Source: Oscillospiraceae bacterium
GTDB lineage: Bacteria; Bacillota; Clostridia; Oscillospirales; Oscillospiraceae
NCBI GenBank assembly: GCA_012513005.1
Contig: JAAZCZ010000141.1
Coordinates: 1-18,942, forward strand
Length of the DNA stretch: 18,942 bases
Direction of reading: 5' to 3'
Shown: positions 14,436-18,942 of the stretch, piece after piece
Layout: every line of letters starts with the position of its first letter
How positions within the stretch are numbered: position 1 is the first letter of the stretch
Made by a program: the position numbers and the translations under genes
The notes under the pieces: generated by a model
The model's input: the letters and a program-made list of their open reading frames with translations, nothing else
What the model was told of the DNA's origin: nothing
Databases searched by the model: none

Positions 14436-15269
14436 TCAGTCTTCCTGCGGAATTTCTACCTGTTTATTAAAGCAGTATTCCAGCGTGGGAAACTCTCCCG
14501 AGAGTGTTTCTGCGTGAAATGCATTTAGTCCTTTTAGCATTTCAGCCCTAATATGCGCAAACTGCTTTGCAAACTTAGGTTTGAAATTCCCGTACATATC
14601 AAGTAAATCCTGTGTAATTAAGACCTGACAGTCTACATCGGGTCCGGCTCCGATGCCGAGTATAGGAATAGAAACGCTCTTAGTTATAGCCTTGCCAACA
14701 ACAGAAGGTACACATTCAAGAACAATCGAAAAAGCTCCCGCAGCCTCAAGTGCACGGGCATCAGAAATAAGCTTTAAAGCTCCCTCAGTAGTGCCGCCCT
14801 GCACCTTAAATCCGCCCACAGAGGTGGCAGACTGCGGAGTTAAGCCGATATGACCCATAACAGGTATTCCGACATCAGTCATGCGTTTAATTGTCGGCGC
14901 CATAACAGCTCCGCCCTCAAGCTTAACGCAGTCGCAGTTTGTCTCCATTAGAATCCTGCAAGCACTGCGGATTGCCTGCTCCGGGCTTTCCTGATATGAG
15001 CCAAAGGGCATATCCCCGACAATAAATGTATCGGGTGCGCCCTTAACTACGGGTCTAATGTGATGAATCATATCATCAAGTGTAACGCCCACAGTTGTGT
15101 CGTAGCCCAGCATAATCATACCCAAGCTGTCTCCGACTAAAATTACCTCAATATTGCTCTCGTTAACTATCGATGCTGTGGTGTAGTCATATGCGGTTAC
15201 ATATGCGAATTTGCGGCCTTCCTCTTTAAACTTTTTAAAATCAGGCACCGTCATTTTTGTTTTTGCCAT
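14436..15269 (-). CDS. panB: 3-methyl-2-oxobutanoate hydroxymethyltransferase
   Basis: Ketopantoate hydroxymethyltransferase, the first committed step of pantothenate and coenzyme A synthesis. It transfers a hydroxymethyl group from methylene-tetrahydrofolate to 2-oxoisovalerate. It has 277 residues, the family length, as a TIM barrel with GDSLGMIMLGYDTT, VGDMPFGSY, KLEGG, MGHIGLTPQS, ALEAAGAFSIVLE and GIGAGPDVDCQVL. A TTG at 15272 would add one residue, but the ATG at 15269 is better placed behind GGAGGA. No panC or panD is present. It lies 64 nt after rmuC and 27 nt before AOR, all on the minus strand with no terminator seen between them, so a shared transcript is plausible though the functions are unrelated. 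Confidence 0.96.
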   Translation of the reverse strand: MAKTKMTVPDFKKFKEEGRKFAYVTAYDYTTASIVNESNIEVILVGDSLGMIMLGYDTTVGVTLDDMIHHIRPVVKGAPDTFIVGDMPFGSYQESPEQAIRSACRILMETNCDCVKLEGGAVMAPTIKRMTDVGIPVMGHIGLTPQSATSVGGFKVQGGTTEGALKLISDARALEAAGAFSIVLECVPSVVGKAITKSVSIPILGIGAGPDVDCQVLITQDLLDMYGNFKPKFAKQFAHIRAEMLKGLNAFHAETLSGEFPTLEYCFNKQVEIPQED

Positions 15270-15333
15270 CAAATCTCCTCCATAAGACTAAAGTACTATT
15301 AAAACAATTATTAATATTTACTGCGATATATGA

Positions 15334-16755
15334 TCAGTCTTCCTGCTCATCAGGCTCATCTGTGTCTTCCTCAAGCTCAAGATAATCTTCATAGGGAAGA
15401 CCGTCAATAGAGCGCAGAGTTCTTTCGATTGCGCGGGTACGCGTGCCGGAGAGCTTTTCAAGTGTCTGGTCGGCAGTTTGAAGCTGCTTTCTTGCTTTTT
15501 GCAGCATCTTAGAAAACTTAGAAAACTCAGACTTAACAGCCCTAAGACAGTCCCAAACCTCAAGCGATCTCTGCTCAATTGCAAGAGTCTTAAAGCCGAC
15601 CTGCAGGGAGCTTAAAAATGCAGAGAGTGTAGTTGCACCCACAGGTGTAACCTTGTATTTATCACGAATTTCCTCAAACAAAGCGGCATTTTGCAAAACC
15701 TCGGCATAAAGCCCCTCGGTAGGAAGAAACATTAATGCAAAGTCTGTTGTCTTGGGCGGCAGTATATATTTTTCATAAATATCCTTGGCAGATGCTCTTA
15801 TAACCTGCGCAAGAGAGCGCCGGGCGTCGTCAATAGCCTGCTTATCCTCAGCATCAATCAGCCTGTTATAATCCTCAATCGGGAACTTAGAGTCAATAGG
15901 CAGATATAAAGGCTCATCCTCGTTGCTACCGGGCAGCAAAACTGCAAACTCAACCCGTTTGTTCGGCAGAATTTCAACATTAGTTTCATACTGGTTGGGA
16001 GCTAATATGTCAGATAAAAGCATCTCAAGCCTAACCTCGCCGTAAGTTCCGCGCTCCTTGACATTAGTAAGGGCGTTTTTCAGGCTTCTGGCATCAGAGG
16101 CTAAGCTCTTCATCTCACCCAAGCCCTGCTGAACGCTGTCAAGCTGACGGCTGACAAGCTCAAACGACTGGGTAAGTCTTGTTTCAAGTGTCTTTTGCAG
16201 CTTCTCGTCAACTATTTCCTGCATCTGCAAAAGCCGCTTTTCGTTGCTGTCTTGAATATCCTTCATGCGGCTTTCTAATGTCGCATTGACCTTTTCCAAA
16301 TTTGCAGTGCCGGAGGTCTGAATTGAGTTTAGTCTGGCATCAAGCTGAATCTGAAAATCGCCGAGCTTTCTGTTTGTCTCCTCGCGGTTCTGCTTGAGCG
16401 TGAGCATTGTCTCCTCGCGGGCTGCCTGAGCTGTTTTTTGTGCCTGCTCTCTGGCATAGTCGAGCTTAACATCAACCTGCCTGCCAAACTCGCTCATCTG
16501 AGCGTTAGCGGCATCTCTCTGCCTGGAAAGCGCCGCATGCAGGCTATCCTGTATAGTAGAAAACCTCCTGAAAACCTCTGTTGCGTCCTCGCTCAGCTTT
16601 CGCTCAACCCGCTCAACAAGCTCATCACTGTTGCGGTCTAACTGTGCAGTAATTCCACTGTTTTTAGAGCGGCTTATTAAAACAATAAGTGCAATCAAAC
16701 AAAAGGCTAATAGTACAATAACTCCGATAAAAAGATAAAGCTGCAACGGCTCCAT
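15334..16755 (-). CDS. rmuC: RmuC-family DNA recombination protein
   Basis: A 473-residue RmuC homologue. It has one N-terminal membrane segment (about residues 6-28), a long predicted coiled coil (about 30-225) and the RmuC domain (about 230-440) with GTYGEVRLEMLL, LPIDSKFPIEDYNRL, LMFLPTEGLYAEVL and TPVGATTLSAFL. In E. coli, rmuC limits certain inversions between short inverted repeats; the RmuC core is nuclease-like, but its mechanism is not established. The C-terminus is strongly acidic. The ATG follows AGGAGATTTT. It has its own predicted promoter just after the opp operon terminator, and may lead an operon with panB, AOR and the MoaD-like gene. Confidence 0.94.
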   Translation of the reverse strand: MEPLQLYLFIGVIVLLAFCLIALIVLISRSKNSGITAQLDRNSDELVERVERKLSEDATEVFRRFSTIQDSLHAALSRQRDAANAQMSEFGRQVDVKLDYAREQAQKTAQAAREETMLTLKQNREETNRKLGDFQIQLDARLNSIQTSGTANLEKVNATLESRMKDIQDSNEKRLLQMQEIVDEKLQKTLETRLTQSFELVSRQLDSVQQGLGEMKSLASDARSLKNALTNVKERGTYGEVRLEMLLSDILAPNQYETNVEILPNKRVEFAVLLPGSNEDEPLYLPIDSKFPIEDYNRLIDAEDKQAIDDARRSLAQVIRASAKDIYEKYILPPKTTDFALMFLPTEGLYAEVLQNAALFEEIRDKYKVTPVGATTLSAFLSSLQVGFKTLAIEQRSLEVWDCLRAVKSEFSKFSKMLQKARKQLQTADQTLEKLSGTRTRAIERTLRSIDGLPYEDYLELEEDTDEPDEQED

Positions 16756-16812
16756 AAAATCTCCTCAAAATAGCACGAAGCATAAGATTACAACCCGTGC
16801 CGTAATAATAAC

Positions 16813-16841
16813 ATCATACCAAATTCAGATTAATATTTCCA
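16813..16841 (-). promoter_or_regulatory. Predicted rmuC operon promoter
   Basis: On the minus strand, TGGAAA (16836-16841), a 17-nt spacer and an extended -10, TGG-TATGAT (-10 hexamer 16813-16818), lie about 58 nt before the rmuC ATG. The -35 directly abuts the end of the opp terminator. Confidence 0.5.
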
Positions 16842-16842
16842 C

Positions 16843-16882
16843 AAAAAATCCATCCGACAAAAATTAGACGTTGTCGGATGGA
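16843..16882 (-). terminator. Rho-independent terminator of the opp operon
   Basis: On the minus strand a perfect 12-bp stem (16871-16882 with 16849-16860) with a 10-nt loop is followed at once by TTTTTT (16843-16848). It lies 24 nt after the stop of the small membrane protein gene, a classic terminator. Confidence 0.85.
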
Positions 16883-16906
16883 AATAATACAAATATAAAC
16901 TTTTAA

Positions 16907-17095
16907 CTAAGTGAAAATAAGATACAGTATTCCTGCAAGCACAAGAACAGCGGCGAAGGCTGGGAGCATGAGTGTCCAAACAGCAGAGAGCCACATAGCC
17001 GCAAAATCAGATTTCTCTGTCTCCTCAGAAATCATTTTTTCAGCCTCTTTTATGTCGGCGTCTTTATATTTTTTAAGCCTCTTCCAAATTGCCAT
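16907..17095 (-). CDS. Small single-pass membrane protein, unknown
   Basis: A 62-residue protein. A basic and charged N-terminus (WKRLKKYKDAD, then KEAEKMISEE) leads to one hydrophobic segment at about residues 38-61 at the very C-terminus, as in a tail-anchored protein. I do not recognise it. Its ATG lies inside the 3' end of oppF, overlapping by 23 nt, and a terminator follows 24 nt after its stop, so it is placed as the last gene of the opp operon. The ribosome binding site is weak (AAAGAG directly before the ATG), suggesting coupling to oppF. It may assist the transporter, but that is only inference from position. Confidence 0.65.
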   Translation of the reverse strand: MAIWKRLKKYKDADIKEAEKMISEETEKSDFAAMWLSAVWTLMLPAFAAVLVLAGILYLIFT

Positions 17096-18686
17096 AGCTC
17101 TTTGAGGAGTCCTTTCTAAGCTTATCTCCGAGATCGATTAAATATTCGCCGTTTTCACCTATCTTGCGCTCCGGATAGTGGCAGGCAACAAAGTGATTAG
17201 GCTCAATTTCTTCCAGCCTCGGAACAACACGCTTACATTTCTCGGTAGCCATAAAGCAGCGTGTGTGGAATTTGCAGCCGGAGGGCGGGTTAATCGGGCT
17301 TGGAATATTGCCCTCAAGTATAATACGAGCCTTTCCGGCGGAGTCGGGATCGGTTGTGGGAATAGAAGAAAGAAGCGCAACTGTGTAGGGGTGTCTCGGG
17401 TCATCAAAAATATCTTTTTTGTCGGATAATTCAACTATGTTGCCGAGGTACATAACACCGATGCGGTCGGATATGTATTTTACAACAGAAAGGTCATGGG
17501 ATATAAACAGATATGTGAGCTTGTTTTTTTCCTTAAGCTCCAAAAGCAGGTTAATAATCTGCGACTGAATAGAAACGTCAAGTGCCGAAACGCACTCATC
17601 GCAAATAACAAACTTAGGCTGAACAGCCAAGGTTCTCGCAATACAGATTCTCTGCCTCTGTCCGCCCGAGAATTGGTGGGGGAATCTGTGCAGCATGTAA
17701 TCCTGCAAACCGCAGCGATCCATAACATCAAGAATATACTGCTTTGTTCTCTCTGCTCTTCTGGGGTACATATTGTGAGTAACAAGCCCCTCTTCAATTG
17801 ACTGACCGACTGTAAGCCTCGGGTTTAGCGAAGAATACGGGTCCTGGAAAATAATCTGCAAATCCTTGCGTAGGTGCCTTATTTCGTTATAAGTGAGGCG
17901 AGAAAGGTCAATTCCGTCGTCACGCAGAGCCTCATATTTATCAAAATCAGGCAGGTGGCGATATTTTTCCTTTTCGGCAGCCACATCATCTGTGTAAACA
18001 CGGCACTTTTCCTCTAACTCAGGCAGCCGGCTGCTAAGCTCAGCCACAGTAGCTCTGTGCTTTTCGGCAGTCTTGCTGCTGCCGCGACCGGATTCCTCAA
18101 GTTCACCTATGCGAACATCAAGAAGTGAGATTTTTTCTTTAACGTCAAAAAGCTCAACGCTTGCATTGTAGAGTTTAAGCATAACAGCGGCAGGCTCGTC
18201 TATGTTCTCACATGCCATAAACCCGCCAAGCAGCTTAGCTGAGTTATTCAGGGCATTTTCAGCGGCAAAAAGCGCCTCATCACGGGCAAGGTTAAGCTCA
18301 TAGCTTGCATTATCTCCCTCAGCCTCACATTTAGAAACAGCCTCTGCGGCCTTCTTTTGAGCATCAAAATATCGGCTGCGCATCTTGCCTGCATTTTTAA
18401 GAGTGTAGCCCATATAACGAGGGGCAACATCCTCAAGTGTGCGGCCGTAATACATGGAGCTACCCGCAGTCTGGGGATAAAGCTGCAAAATAACGCGGCC
18501 AAAGGTGGACTTACCGCAGCCGGACTCACCGACAAGGCCAAGTGTTTCACCCTCATAGATATCAAGAGAAATATCCTCATTTGCACGCACAAACCTCTGG
18601 TTTTTGCCAAACAGTCCTGGCTTGCCCACAGGGAAATATTTCTTGAGGTTAGTTATTGTTATTAGTTTTTTCTTGGTGTCCGGCAC
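17073..18686 (-). CDS. oppF: Oligo/dipeptide ABC transporter ATP-binding protein with large insertion (OppF-like)
   Basis: A cytoplasmic ATPase of a peptide importer. At 537 residues it is about 200 longer than usual OppF. Walker A GESGCGKS is at 54-61, the Q-loop at Q281 (FQDPYSSLNPR), signature FSGGQRQR at 339-346, Walker B with D363-E364 (CDECVSALD) and the H-loop at H397. The C-terminal oligopeptide domain has GNIPSPINPPSGC, with Cys at 471, 477, 484 and 502. The extra length, about residues 82-262, sits between Walker A and the Q-loop and is Ala/Glu/Lys-rich and helical. All ATPase motifs are intact, so it should be active. The GTG start at 18686 has GGAGG 9 nt upstream and overlaps the oppD end. 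Confidence 0.92.
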   Translation of the reverse strand: MPDTKKKLITITNLKKYFPVGKPGLFGKNQRFVRANEDISLDIYEGETLGLVGESGCGKSTFGRVILQLYPQTAGSSMYYGRTLEDVAPRYMGYTLKNAGKMRSRYFDAQKKAAEAVSKCEAEGDNASYELNLARDEALFAAENALNNSAKLLGGFMACENIDEPAAVMLKLYNASVELFDVKEKISLLDVRIGELEESGRGSSKTAEKHRATVAELSSRLPELEEKCRVYTDDVAAEKEKYRHLPDFDKYEALRDDGIDLSRLTYNEIRHLRKDLQIIFQDPYSSLNPRLTVGQSIEEGLVTHNMYPRRAERTKQYILDVMDRCGLQDYMLHRFPHQFSGGQRQRICIARTLAVQPKFVICDECVSALDVSIQSQIINLLLELKEKNKLTYLFISHDLSVVKYISDRIGVMYLGNIVELSDKKDIFDDPRHPYTVALLSSIPTTDPDSAGKARIILEGNIPSPINPPSGCKFHTRCFMATEKCKRVVPRLEEIEPNHFVACHYPERKIGENGEYLIDLGDKLRKDSSKSYGNLEEA

Positions 18687-18942
18687 TGGTCCTTACCTCC
18701 TTGCTGGGATAAAAGCATCTGATTCGCTGGTTATCGGAGACTTCCAAAAGCTCCGGTTCTTCTTCCTGGCATCTTGCGGTTGCATACTTGCATCTGGGTG
18801 CAAACTTACAGCCCTTTGGCAGCGCGAGAGGGTGGGGGACAACGCCGGGAATTGGTTCAAGCTTAGTCCCGTCATTATCGAGTCTCGGAATCGAGGTCAT
18901 TAGCCCCTCAGTGTAGGGGTGAGAGAGCTCGGGATTAGTGAA
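18649..18942 (-). CDS. oppD: Oligo/dipeptide ABC transporter ATP-binding protein OppD, 3' end only
   Basis: The frame is open to the window edge; 97 C-terminal residues are visible. They begin FTNPELSHPYTEGLMTSIPRL, the hallmark HPYT(x)GL(x)SIP segment of OppD/DppD, followed by the oligopeptide-binding C-terminal domain with GCKFAPRC, then C and CFYP, the same four-Cys pattern as in oppF. It is the partner ATPase of the heterodimer. Its stop lies 38 nt inside the oppF frame, so the pair is tightly coupled. The permease and binding-protein genes would be expected upstream, outside the window. DppD is an equally acceptable name. Confidence 0.92.
   Translation of the reverse strand, partial: FTNPELSHPYTEGLMTSIPRLDNDGTKLEPIPGVVPHPLALPKGCKFAPRCKYATARCQEEEPELLEVSDNQRIRCFYPSKEVRTSAGHQEKTNNNN

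Overview
The window looks like chromosomal DNA from a low-to-moderate GC Bacillota, most likely an anaerobic Clostridia member. Pointers are sigma-A type promoters with 17-nt spacers, strong GGAGG-type ribosome binding sites with some GTG starts, CCA-encoding tRNA genes, a VanW-domain protein, the YmdB phosphodiesterase, a MoeA fused to a periplasmic-binding-like domain, and an aldehyde:ferredoxin oxidoreductase (AOR). Species cannot be named from the sequence. Most of the window is ordinary core and accessory metabolism. I see no phage, integron, CRISPR array or toxin-antitoxin system.

Layout. (1) 1-228: tRNA-Thr and tRNA-Tyr on the minus strand behind one strong promoter. (2) 360-2793, minus: asnS followed by a polytopic membrane protein with an acidic tail. 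(3) 2846-2895: back-to-back asnS and cysK promoters whose -10 hexamers overlap, with a perfect 17-bp palindrome filling the cysK spacer. (4) 2924-8203, plus: cysK, a YegS/DgkB-type lipid kinase, a membrane-anchored VanW protein with long low-complexity ends, and a GH3 lipoprotein (NagZ-like), closed by a hairpin at 8230-8256. (5) 8278-9051, minus: ymdB. (6) 9235-11620, plus: the moeA fusion, then a REP-associated tyrosine transposase (RAYT) starting 1-4 nt after the moeA stop. (7) 11621-12234: a gene-poor gap with three REP-type palindromes, two direct and one inverted. (8) 12235-16755, minus: rmuC, panB, AOR, and a MoaD/ThiS-like sulfur carrier overlapping AOR by 4 nt. (9) 16849-18942, minus: the end of a peptide ABC transporter operon (oppD 3' end, an oppF with an unusual insertion, a small membrane protein) with its terminator.

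How the genes relate. The moeA fusion, AOR and MoaD-like protein form a pterin-cofactor theme: MoeA-type proteins insert Mo or W, MoaD-type proteins supply the dithiolene sulfur, and AOR uses tungsto-bispterin. The VanW protein, NagZ-like lipoprotein and lipid kinase suggest cell-envelope work, and the Opp ATPases suggest peptide uptake. The least ordinary items are the RAYT with its covarying REPs, the roughly 180-residue insertion in OppF, the asnS/cysK switch-like promoter region, and an AOR whose second pterin-binding motif is degenerate.
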